A DNA stretch of 64,000 nt from Candidatus Gastranaerophilales bacterium (GTDB taxonomy: Bacteria; Cyanobacteriota; Vampirovibrionia; Gastranaerophilales; Gastranaerophilaceae). Positions within the stretch are counted from its first letter, which is position 1. The number at the start of each line of letters is the position of its first letter. This document shows, piece after piece, positions 34,548 through 42,122 of this stretch. The DNA lies in NCBI GenBank assembly GCA_944325875.1, contig CALVBU010000001.1, forward strand, positions 124,001 to 188,000, written 5' to 3'. The position numbers were made by a program, and so were the translations under genes. The notes beneath the pieces were generated by a model, which saw nothing but the letters and a program-made list of their open reading frames with translations, searched no databases and was not told where the DNA came from.

Positions 34548-35648
34548 CTACTTTTTATTATTCTTATCATCGACGATTTCAGCTTCTATAACCTTAGATC
34601 CGTCCGATGCTGAAACTTTCTTAGCAGATTCTTCCATCTCTAGTTGCTTATTAATAACTAGAGTTTGAATAACCTGAACTACGTTACTTACAATTAGGTA
34701 AATAAATACACCAGCAGGGATTGGAACAATCACAAAAGTACCGATAATCATAACTGGCATAAAAGTACTCATAGACTTTTGGATTGCTTCCTGAGTAGGA
34801 TCTACATCAGCTTTATTTTTATTTGTCTGCGACATAATTAGTTTTTGAGATAGCCACATTGTAATACCAAATAGAACAATTAAAGCTAAGATATCCCAAT
34901 GGAATTCTTTCTTAATTTCAATAGTAGGAACAGATGCAATTAAAAGTCCGTCTTTACGATTGAACGTAATTTTTTCCATCTCTTTTGTATTAATATCAGT
35001 TATTGTAATTTCAGCTTTTTCAATTTTTTCAAGCTGACTGAATTTCAAATCCAAATGATCAAGGCTCATTTTCAAATCAAGATTTTCACCAGGTTTAATT
35101 TCACCTTGAACTTCTAAAGCTGTCTTTGGTTTTGTAATTTTAACATTATCAAGCACTTCATCTGGCAAATAAACTTTTGCAACTTTTCCAGGAATAAAAG
35201 TATCATATTTTGATGTTCCCATTACACCATCATTTGAAATCCCTGCACTTGCTCTTAATGTTGTATCAAGACGATCTATGAATAAAAATTTAGAATTACC
35301 AGCAACTTGAATAAATGCTGGATTCATCAATGCTGAATACAACAAGATAAATATCGGCATTTGGATCAATAAAGGCAAACATCCACCCATAGGGTTGAAT
35401 TTATGTTCTTTATAAAATTCCATCATTTTTTGTTGCATAACTTGAGGATTAGATTTATATCTATCCTGAATAGCTTTTAATTTTGGCTGGAGCTTCTGCA
35501 TCATCTTCATAGAACGTTGTTGTGAAGCATTCAAAGGCCATAGTGCAGCTCTTACAATAAGCGTCAAAACAACTATCGCAAGGCCATAACTTCCTACAAA
35601 TGAAGCTAATATCTTTAATATTTCAATAGTTAATCCTACAAAATCCAC
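34548..35648 (-). CDS. yidC: Membrane protein insertase YidC/Oxa1
   Basis: 366 residues starting with GTG 35648 (AGGGAAAA upstream). An N-terminal helix (about 10-35) is followed by the cytoplasmic hairpin QQRSMKMMQKLQPKLKAIQDRYK, the helix NPMGGCLPLLIQMPIFILLY, a region of about 130 residues outside the membrane (about 125-255), and then three helices (ILALIVLFGITMWL, FMPVMIIGTFVIVPIPAGVFIYLI). It inserts and folds inner-membrane proteins. The large domain lies between the second and third helices rather than at the N-terminus, as in the E. coli protein. Operon with queA. Confidence 0.95.
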   Translation of the reverse strand: MDFVGLTIEILKILASFVGSYGLAIVVLTLIVRAALWPLNASQQRSMKMMQKLQPKLKAIQDRYKSNPQVMQQKMMEFYKEHKFNPMGGCLPLLIQMPIFILLYSALMNPAFIQVAGNSKFLFIDRLDTTLRASAGISNDGVMGTSKYDTFIPGKVAKVYLPDEVLDNVKITKPKTALEVQGEIKPGENLDLKMSLDHLDLKFSQLEKIEKAEITITDINTKEMEKITFNRKDGLLIASVPTIEIKKEFHWDILALIVLFGITMWLSQKLIMSQTNKNKADVDPTQEAIQKSMSTFMPVMIIGTFVIVPIPAGVFIYLIVSNVVQVIQTLVINKQLEMEESAKKVSASDGSKVIEAEIVDDKNNKK

Positions 35649-35799
35649 TTTTCCCTAATCCTCTCTTAATAGTGTAAAATCTTTCCCTAAAAGCTTAATA
35701 TAAAAATGAGGTCAAGTCAATAAATTTGAATAATAGCAATTTTATTTATCTTTAAGTTTTAATATAAATAGTAAGGGAAATTGCTGTAGGAGAAATATT

Positions 35800-37086
35800 T
35801 TGATAGGACAAGTGTTAGGTAATATAAATTTTAGAGCAAACACTGCAACTATAGCGCAACCATCAAATATAAATTCAAACAATAATGCAAAAACAAACTT
35901 AAACACATCAAAGCCTGATGAATTTATAAAAAAAGAGAATAAAAAAGAACTCTCAACAAATCAAAAAATCGGAATTGGTGCAGGAATTTTAGCATTTGCA
36001 AGCTTAATAGCTGCTGCCATTTTCACTAAAGGTAAGACTTTAGAACCTGCCAACTTTGCAGAACACATTGATTTTGTAAAAGCTAATACAATTGACGAAG
36101 CTGTCAACTTTGCCAAACAAAACTTTAACATAAAGACCTTTGATTTCGGTAACGATTTAGAAATGGCCAATTGGGTAAATGAAGGACTTGTAAATATAAA
36201 TAACAGATTCAAAGGTAAAGCTAATATTGTAAAAAAATTAAGATTTGCAACTGCTGATGAAATTGCAGAACACACAAAATCTGATGGCAGAGCTGCGATA
36301 GCTTGGTGCAACAGCTTTAATCAAAAAGGTGATAACAGCCATATTATTTTCAACAAAGACTATATTGATAATGCTCAAACTCATTTTCAAAAACTACTAG
36401 ACCAGTTAAAAATTAATCCTAAAGTTGAAAATAATCAAATATTAGGAGGCTATATAACCGGTGCTGATAGAAATACACATAATCAAATACTAAGTCTCTG
36501 CGATAAGATGCTTACCAAACCTGAAGAATTCAGCAGATTTGACGCATTACAAGGCATTATGCTATGCGACGATTATGTTCAATCTCTTAAATATTTTGAT
36601 AAAAATAAACTATCAATTCTACAAAACAAAATTTTAAATGATAAAGATTCTATAGATATACTAAAAGCAAATAATATATCAGTTAATTTTGAAGATTATA
36701 AAAATCTAAAAGACGAAGAACTCAGTCCAAAATTAAAAGAAATTTTAGCATTACTTGTTGATGTAAACCCTGTCACAGATACAGCAACAGCAAGAGGAAA
36801 CAGCAAATTTGATGTCCTATACCATGAAATGGGACACCACTTACATTCAATGAATACGTCCCTAAAAGATATATTATGGGGAAGGCTATCAAAAAAACAT
36901 ACTGAAAAATTCATAGCAGATGAGACAAAACAGCAAACAGCCGCAAAAACTTCTTGGTATGCTCAAACAAATCCTAAAGAATTTGTAGCAGAATGCTTTA
37001 ATGCTCTTTGCTCGGGACGTAAATTACCAGATGATACTATGGAACTTTACGAATACTATAAAGGCCCTATAATACCTAATATGTAA
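35800..37086 (+). CDS. Putative lethal-factor-like zinc metallopeptidase with HExxH
   Basis: 428 residues starting with TTG 35800, with AGGAGA at 7 nt. A Ser/Asn/Thr-rich N-terminal tail and one membrane helix (about 53-71, IGIGAGILAFASLIAAAIF) lead to a long helical region. The C-terminus carries YHEMGHHLH with His342, Glu343 and His346, and about 50 residues later NPKEFVAECFNAL, where the glutamate is a candidate third ligand. HExxH followed by an N/P-x-E-F-x-A-E-x-F block is characteristic of anthrax-lethal-factor-like (ATLF) metallopeptidases. Membrane anchoring suggests action at the surface or on envelope proteins; the substrate is unknown. Confidence 0.65.
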   Translation: MIGQVLGNINFRANTATIAQPSNINSNNNAKTNLNTSKPDEFIKKENKKELSTNQKIGIGAGILAFASLIAAAIFTKGKTLEPANFAEHIDFVKANTIDEAVNFAKQNFNIKTFDFGNDLEMANWVNEGLVNINNRFKGKANIVKKLRFATADEIAEHTKSDGRAAIAWCNSFNQKGDNSHIIFNKDYIDNAQTHFQKLLDQLKINPKVENNQILGGYITGADRNTHNQILSLCDKMLTKPEEFSRFDALQGIMLCDDYVQSLKYFDKNKLSILQNKILNDKDSIDILKANNISVNFEDYKNLKDEELSPKLKEILALLVDVNPVTDTATARGNSKFDVLYHEMGHHLHSMNTSLKDILWGRLSKKHTEKFIADETKQQTAAKTSWYAQTNPKEFVAECFNALCSGRKLPDDTMELYEYYKGPIIPNM

Positions 37087-37221
37087 AACTAAAAAACATA
37101 ATAAAATTTAGAACTAATACAATTCCAATTCTATATCGTGTAAAAATTTTACGCATTTTACCCTTTATATTTGTTTTTATGTTAAATTTATAACATCAAA
37201 ATTGTATACAAGGAGGGCAAA

Positions 37222-38052
37222 ATGAAAGAGAAAAATTTAAACAAACTATTGGCAATCAAAGTTTCAGATGATAAAAGACACACAATATTCAATATTTGCG
37301 GAGCTAAAATAAAAATCAAAAGAAATACAAAAAACAATGATGATATATATAGAGCCTGCAAACAAATTCAAACAAAATTATCAATGCCTGATGATATTTG
37401 CAGAATAAACAATATTAAATTCTATGTTCCCAATTATCCACTAGATACAATTCAAAAATGTATTGTTGATAAATCAGAATTTTACGAAAACGACATTCTT
37501 AAAGAGCTTGAAAATTACATTCCAACAAATGCAGTCATAATAGATATTGGAACCAACATTGGCAACCACTCAATATATTGGGCAACACAGCTAAATCCAA
37601 AACAGATCTATGCATTTGAACCTATAGATACAACGTTTAAAATTCTAGAAAAAAATATTGCATTAAATAATTTAGAAGAAATTATAAAACCATATAATAT
37701 CGGTCTAAGCGATGAAAAGAGTACTGCCATTATATCGAAATATTCAAATGACAACATAGGTGGGACGTCAATAACAAAATGTACTGATAAAAAAGGACTC
37801 TCAATAAAAGTTAATACACTTGATAATATAAAAATTCCAGAAACAAAAATAGATTTTATAAAAATAGATGTTGAAGGACACGAAATTTTAGTACTAAAGG
37901 GAGCTGAAGAAACACTAAAAAAATATAAACCCTTAATATTTATTGAAATATTTCCGGAAAACTTTACAAAAGTAAACGAACTACTAACCAATTACGGATA
38001 TAAAATCAAAAAGACATATAAATACAGCAACTATCTTTTCGAACACAAATAA
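37222..38052 (+). CDS. FkbM-family SAM-dependent methyltransferase
   Basis: 276 residues. The methyltransferase 21 (FkbM) core is clear: AVIIDIGTNIGNHSIYWATQL (SAM-binding motif I, about 110-130), IYAFEPIDTTFKILEKNIALN, and FIKIDVEGHEILVLKGAEETL. The family O-methylates sugars or other small surface-linked molecules. AAGGAGGG precedes the ATG by 6 nt. Monocistronic with a terminator. The first 95 residues are a lineage-specific extension without recognisable motif. Confidence 0.9.
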   Translation: MKEKNLNKLLAIKVSDDKRHTIFNICGAKIKIKRNTKNNDDIYRACKQIQTKLSMPDDICRINNIKFYVPNYPLDTIQKCIVDKSEFYENDILKELENYIPTNAVIIDIGTNIGNHSIYWATQLNPKQIYAFEPIDTTFKILEKNIALNNLEEIIKPYNIGLSDEKSTAIISKYSNDNIGGTSITKCTDKKGLSIKVNTLDNIKIPETKIDFIKIDVEGHEILVLKGAEETLKKYKPLIFIEIFPENFTKVNELLTNYGYKIKKTYKYSNYLFEHK

Positions 38053-38062
38053 ACAAAAAATT

Positions 38063-38091
38063 AAAAAGCCCTCAATTAAGAGGGCTTTTTT
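38063..38091. terminator. Terminator of the FkbM gene
   Basis: AAAAAGCCCTC pairs with GAGGGCTTTTT around a 6-nt loop; it also lies just beyond the 3' end of tRNA-Pro on the other strand. Confidence 0.92.
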
Positions 38092-38094
38092 AAA

Positions 38095-38171
38095 TGGTCG
38101 GGATGACACGATTTGAACGTGCGACCCCCTCGTCCCAAGCGAGGTGCGCTACCAAGCTGCGCCACATCCCG
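38095..38171 (-). tRNA. tRNA-Pro (anticodon TGG)
   Basis: 77 nt including an encoded CCA. Acceptor CGGGATG/CATCCCG is fully paired, D arm GCGC/GCGC, anticodon stem CCTCG/CGAGG with loop CTTGGGA giving TGG, T arm GCACGTTCAAATCGTGT (one G-U pair). Confidence 0.97.
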
Positions 38172-38211
38172 ACGGGGGTAATTTCAAACACTCAGAACTG
38201 AGTGCTTCTTT

Positions 38212-38240
38212 AATATAACCTAAACATTTTTTCCCGTCAA
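38212..38240 (-). promoter_or_regulatory. Promoter of tRNA-Pro
   Basis: Minus strand TTGACG (38235-38240), 17-bp spacer, TATATT (38212-38217). The transcript would begin with a hairpin, CACTCA/TGAGTG near 38189-38205, before the mature tRNA. Confidence 0.72.
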
Positions 38241-38258
38241 TAGTTTTATTTTATATTT

Positions 38259-39086
38259 TTAATTTTTATCATAAAGTTTATTTTCAACTATTGAATATTT
38301 TGTCGCAACGCCAAGGCCTATACCTGCTAAAACGTATGTAAGCCAAGCTATTAAATAGTTGCGTTTTAGTGCACCAAGATTAACTTTACCTGATTTTATT
38401 TCTTTTGCTAATGTTTTTTTCGCTTGCTCAATACCTCTTAAAGAAGCCTTACCTTCTTCAATTATTGTAGGTAGGAATGCACTAAAGCCGAGCAATCCGG
38501 CGTTTCTTTCAACAAAATTCGGTTTTCCATTTTCATCTTTGCCAGTTTTAGACAAAAACCATACAGCTAAAGGAACCATTGGGGTATAGCGTCTTGATTT
38601 TTGCATTATTGACCAAAATTTACTCTTAGAATTTATGGCATGCCCTAATTCGTGAGGAAGTAAAGATGGTTTTGCTTTAGGTGCAACAGCTAAATTCTTT
38701 TCTGGTGAGAAAAACGCATTTCTGCCAGCTGCAACATCATCCAGACCTGGACCATACTTTTGAGACATTTTACTCAAATTTTCAGGACTAATATATTCTA
38801 TAGTCACATCCAAGTTATTATTTTTGACCATGTCATTTGCAACACGATGAACGTTTTCTGGAGTAGAAAATTCTTTCCCATTTGCGAGCCTATTTCCCAA
38901 CCAGCGAGAAACTTTATTCAACGAGGAAGATAACAACTGTAAAAAACCTGCCGTAATTGCAGTTTTAGCATAATTATCTTGACCTTCTGAACGCGGATAA
39001 TTATCATAAGCATATTCTCTACGCTCAAATGGCATTGTTTGATAATAGTTTTGATTTGGATAACCTATATTTTGAACAAAAGTCAT
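38259..39086 (-). CDS. Membrane-associated HExGH metallopeptidase-like protein
   Basis: 275 residues. LLPHELGHAIN at 143-153 (His145, Glu146, His149) is a zinc-peptidase motif, and IIEEGKASLRGIEQAKK (about 208-224) provides Glu210/211 as candidate third ligand, as in M48-type 'E..AS' helices. Two hydrophobic segments (about 168-180 and 244-262) suggest membrane association. The N-terminus is Tyr/Asn-rich, without signal peptide. It differs in sequence from the HExxH protein at 35800. Function is unknown; a protease acting at the membrane is likely. AGGTG lies 8-9 nt before ATG. Confidence 0.7.
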   Translation of the reverse strand: MTFVQNIGYPNQNYYQTMPFERREYAYDNYPRSEGQDNYAKTAITAGFLQLLSSSLNKVSRWLGNRLANGKEFSTPENVHRVANDMVKNNNLDVTIEYISPENLSKMSQKYGPGLDDVAAGRNAFFSPEKNLAVAPKAKPSLLPHELGHAINSKSKFWSIMQKSRRYTPMVPLAVWFLSKTGKDENGKPNFVERNAGLLGFSAFLPTIIEEGKASLRGIEQAKKTLAKEIKSGKVNLGALKRNYLIAWLTYVLAGIGLGVATKYSIVENKLYDKN

Positions 39087-39178
39087 GACATCTACACCTA
39101 CATTAGAAAATAAAACAGAACAAACTTTAAATTGCTCAAAGTAATAATATTTTTACAAATCTTATTACTAATTCGTGC

Positions 39179-39190
39179 TAATATAACAAT
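39179..39190 (+). promoter_or_regulatory. -10-like element before a leaderless start (thioesterase)
   Basis: TAATAT (39179-39184), a weaker 4/6 match, ends 6 nt before ATG 39191; no ribosome binding site is present. Confidence 0.35.
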
Positions 39191-39613
39191 ATGAAACATA
39201 CATTTGAACAAAAAGTTTTTTATTCTGATACAGATGCCTATGGCGTTGTTTGGCATGGTTCTTATCTTAGATGGCTTGAGATGGGCAGAGTTTATCTATG
39301 TGAAATGATGGGGCACAATTTAATTGATCTAAAAGAACAAGATATTGTACTTCCTGTCACAAACTTAAATATCAAATATAAAATGTCTGCGAAACTAAAT
39401 GATGAAATTATTATAGAAACTGAAATTTCAAAATTTAACGGACTTTCAGTGACATTTAAACAATCTATTCTATCGAAGCAAACAGGCAAAAAGTATATAG
39501 AGGCCGAAGTAGATGTTGTCGCAATCTCAAATGAAGGTAAATTATACAGAAGGATGCCAAGCATTTTGGCTGAAAGCTTTGAAAGGTCATTAAAATGTCC
39601 GGCACTCGTTTAA
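39191..39613 (+). CDS. Acyl-CoA thioesterase (YbgC / 4-hydroxybenzoyl-CoA thioesterase type)
   Basis: 140 residues, single hotdog domain. The signature YSDTDAYGVVWHGSYLRWLE (residues 11-30) contains the catalytic Asp and the HGxYLRWxE motif of the family. It hydrolyses acyl-CoA or acyl-ACP thioesters in the cytoplasm. Its 3' end overlaps the RluB-like gene by 19 nt, giving a thioesterase-pseudouridine synthase-coaE operon. CoaE makes CoA, which fits loosely with the thioesterase. Confidence 0.92.
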   Translation: MKHTFEQKVFYSDTDAYGVVWHGSYLRWLEMGRVYLCEMMGHNLIDLKEQDIVLPVTNLNIKYKMSAKLNDEIIIETEISKFNGLSVTFKQSILSKQTGKKYIEAEVDVVAISNEGKLYRRMPSILAESFERSLKCPALV

Positions 39614-40329
39614 ACAAATACATAGCATCTTCAGGATTATGTTCCAGAAGAAAAGCAGATGAACTTATTGAAGCAGGCAGAGTTCTTGTTAACGGGAAAA
39701 AGATTACAGAACTTGGCTATATTGTAGAAGCCAAGGATAAAGTATTTGTCGACAAAAAGCTTATACATCCAGTAAAACACGAATATTATAGATTTTATAA
39801 ACCTGCCGGATATATAACGACTGCTGATGATGAAAAGGGCAGAAAAACGATTTATGATCTTTTGCCGGAAAGTATGTCTCATCTAAAACCTGTCGGAAGA
39901 CTGGATAAAGATTCTACAGGATTGTTAATATTGACAAATGACGGCGATTTAATAAATGAATTAACTCACCCGTCAATAAAAGTTCCAAAAGTATATCTTG
40001 TATCAATTAACGGAAAAATTCATCAACACGAGCTTGAACAACTAGCTAACGGAATCGAAATAGAAAAAGGCAAAATTGCCTACGCAGATATTTCAGTTCT
40101 GGAAGTTGATAATGAAAGAACAATGATGCAAGTAACCTTATATCAAGGATTAAACAGACAAATCCGAAAAATGTTTGAATACGTAGGATATGAAGTTAAA
40201 TCACTTAAACGAATTCAGCATGCTACAATTTCTATCCAAGGATTAAAACGCGGAGATATTAAACCGATAAAACCTCAACAAATAAAAGAGCTTAAAAACT
40301 TTTTAAACAGGATTTCCAAAAATGCTTAA
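39595..40329 (+). CDS. Ribosomal large-subunit pseudouridine synthase (RsuA/RluB/E/F family)
   Basis: 244 residues. The N-terminal S4 RNA-binding domain (1-60: RLNKYIASSGLCSRRKADELI and GRVLVNGK) precedes the catalytic domain with KPVGRLDKDSTGLLILTNDG, where Asp in GRLD is the nucleophile. NRQIRKMFEYVGYEVKSLKR comes near the C-terminus. It isomerises uridine to pseudouridine in rRNA; RluB-like is the most likely subtype but not provable here. The start is inside the thioesterase gene with AAGGTC upstream. Confidence 0.94.
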   Translation: MSGTRLNKYIASSGLCSRRKADELIEAGRVLVNGKKITELGYIVEAKDKVFVDKKLIHPVKHEYYRFYKPAGYITTADDEKGRKTIYDLLPESMSHLKPVGRLDKDSTGLLILTNDGDLINELTHPSIKVPKVYLVSINGKIHQHELEQLANGIEIEKGKIAYADISVLEVDNERTMMQVTLYQGLNRQIRKMFEYVGYEVKSLKRIQHATISIQGLKRGDIKPIKPQQIKELKNFLNRISKNA

Positions 40330-40885
40330 ATTTGCTCTAACTGGAAATATTGCATCAGGGAAATCAACTGTGCAAAAACTAATTGAAGAAAAAGGATTTA
40401 AGGTACTTGATACAGATAAAGTAGCGCATGAAATTCTACAAACATCAGATGAAATAAGACTAGCTTTTCCTAGCTGCATAGAAAACGGAGAAATTTCAAG
40501 AGAAAAACTCGGACAACTCGTTTTTAATAATATTGAGTCAAAAAATAAGCTTGAAAGCATTATCCATCCGGAAATACGAAATCGAATAAAAGACTTCTTC
40601 AATAATAACAAAAATGAAAAAGTCTGTTTTGTTGCAATCCCGCTTCTTTTTGAAGCTGATATGACTGATTTGTTTGATAAATCTCTTCTTATTTATACGG
40701 ATGATAAAATTCGCGAGGAACGCTTAATTTCAAGGAATAACTATACACTTCAATATGCACATCTGAGAATGAACGCTCAAATTTCACAGGACCAAAAGAA
40801 AGACCTGTGCGATTATACAATTTTCAATAACGGCAATCTAAATGAACTTAAAGATGCTGTTGACGATTTTATCGCTAAAATCTAG
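40322..40885 (+). CDS. coaE: Dephospho-CoA kinase
   Basis: 187 residues with the P-loop TGNIASGKST (about 6-15), the substrate region VLDTDKVAHEIL, HPEIRNRIKDFF and VAIPLLFEADMTDLFD. It phosphorylates the 3'-hydroxyl of dephospho-CoA, the last step of coenzyme A synthesis. It overlaps the upstream pseudouridine synthase by 8 nt and ends overlapping the convergent CHAP-like gene by 4 nt. Confidence 0.96.
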   Translation: MLKFALTGNIASGKSTVQKLIEEKGFKVLDTDKVAHEILQTSDEIRLAFPSCIENGEISREKLGQLVFNNIESKNKLESIIHPEIRNRIKDFFNNNKNEKVCFVAIPLLFEADMTDLFDKSLLIYTDDKIREERLISRNNYTLQYAHLRMNAQISQDQKKDLCDYTIFNNGNLNELKDAVDDFIAKI

Positions 40886-41706
40886 ACCGGAATAAATACT
40901 CTTGCACCATTTCTTATATTATTTGTTACTCCATCACTGACTGCTTGACCATTACCAAGAGTTACTTCAACATGACCAGCATTTCTGCTATATCCAGAAA
41001 CACCTCTGTCATATACAAGAATACATCCTGCTGGTAATGAAGATAAATTTAAGTTTTTAGTAGAAACTTCTTTAAAATTAGGGTTGTGAGAAAGGATACT
41101 TGCATATTCATAGCCATCACCTCTTTCACCTGTTCCAAGTCCAGTATTATCAAGAGCTGTTCTAACGTATTTTGCACAATATCCAGTAAACCCAACTGCA
41201 TTTTTAGCAACTTCTTTTGCTAAAGCTCCACCTTTTTCAGAGTTGTAACCAGCTTCATTTATTTCAGCTAAATTAGTAGATGTATTAACTTTAGCATTTC
41301 TAACTGATGCTACAGAAGCTGCAGCTCTATTATTAGCAGTTAAAGAAGAAAATGTATTAAAGAAATTTTTTGTTAAATTAGTTGTGGCATTAAATGTATT
41401 CAATAATGAAAACACATCCATTGTATGAGTTAACATACCGAAATTAGGCATGCTAAATCCGCCCCAGAAATTATTGAATCCACCAAAAAGTGGCATAGTT
41501 GGCATAAAACCAAATGATGGAAAACCACAAACTGGAACAGAAGGACATGGTGGAAATGTAGTCGGAAATGAAGGAGCACAACCAAATCCAAAACCGAACA
41601 ATGAACCATTGTAAAAATTATTTCCACCCATACATGGTGTTCCGTAATTTCTTGGTCCGAAGAAATTGTTTTGAATATATGTAGTATGTCCTATTGTTCC
41701 AAACAA
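40882..41706 (-). CDS. CHAP/NlpC-P60-like amidase protein with Gly/Phe/Pro-rich N-terminus
   Basis: 274 residues starting with TTG 41706. Residues 1-90 are a Gly/Phe/Asn/Pro/Cys-rich low-complexity region (FGFGFGCAPSFPTTF). The C-terminal domain, from about 170, has TGYCAKYVRTAL with Cys177 and RNAGHVEVTLGNGQAVSD with His245, the Cys/His pair of CHAP or NlpC/P60 peptidoglycan amidases. No classical signal peptide is seen, so export would have to use another route. Three tandem AGGGGATATA units lie just upstream as a multiplied ribosome binding site. Activity on peptidoglycan is inferred from the fold only. Confidence 0.75.
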   Translation of the reverse strand: MFGTIGHTTYIQNNFFGPRNYGTPCMGGNNFYNGSLFGFGFGCAPSFPTTFPPCPSVPVCGFPSFGFMPTMPLFGGFNNFWGGFSMPNFGMLTHTMDVFSLLNTFNATTNLTKNFFNTFSSLTANNRAAASVASVRNAKVNTSTNLAEINEAGYNSEKGGALAKEVAKNAVGFTGYCAKYVRTALDNTGLGTGERGDGYEYASILSHNPNFKEVSTKNLNLSSLPAGCILVYDRGVSGYSRNAGHVEVTLGNGQAVSDGVTNNIRNGARVFIPV

Positions 41707-41710
41707 TTTT

Positions 41711-41740
41711 TATATCCCCTTATATCCCCTTATATCCCCT
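41711..41740 (-). repeat. Three tandem 10-bp repeats carrying Shine-Dalgarno cores
   Basis: The unit TATATCCCCT is repeated exactly three times on the plus strand, giving AGGGGATATA x3 on the coding strand, the last copy 4 nt before TTG 41706. Each unit holds a GGGG ribosome-binding core. The same AGGGGATAT sequence precedes the start of the GH13 gene at 5816. Confidence 0.9.
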
Positions 41741-41792
41741 GTGTATATATAAAGTAAATTTAGATATAAAAATTGCCTAATGTTAACAAATA

Positions 41793-42122
41793 TTAAAACA
41801 TAATAACAGAAGCTTCTGCTTTGCCCATATCTACTAAATTTAGAGCATTTTCATAAGACTCATCCATTAAATAATCTTCTGAAGAAAAGTTAAATAAAGC
41901 TTCAATATTCAAATCTTCACCATTCTTAAAAATATAAAACTTATTTACATTTTTCATATACAGCCCAAAAGCATAGCCCTTCTGTAATTCTGCAATAAAA
42001 TTATTTTTTAGAGTCTTTTTTGAAAACCCGTCAAAAATAAGCTCTTTCATTTCATAATGAGACTTTAAAGTCTCCAATAAAACATAAGGTTCAATCCACT
42101 TTTTAATAACATAATGAGCCAT
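41793..42122 (-). CDS. Hypothetical protein coupled to the ABC exporter
   Basis: 109 residues, no membrane span (ends SVIMF), acidic, with an alpha/beta pattern (GYAFGLYMKNVNKFYIFKNG). The start codon overlaps the ABC exporter stop (TAATG), so translation is coupled. No family is recognised; it could be an accessory or an unrelated small enzyme subunit. Codon use matches the neighbours. Confidence 0.72.
   Translation of the reverse strand: MAHYVIKKWIEPYVLLETLKSHYEMKELIFDGFSKKTLKNNFIAELQKGYAFGLYMKNVNKFYIFKNGEDLNIEALFNFSSEDYLMDESYENALNLVDMGKAEASVIMF

Noticed and set aside
37137-37155. Short GTAAAA/TTTTAC hairpin as terminator of the metallopeptidase gene
   Set aside because: Weak AT stem without a T tract; likely by chance in this composition.
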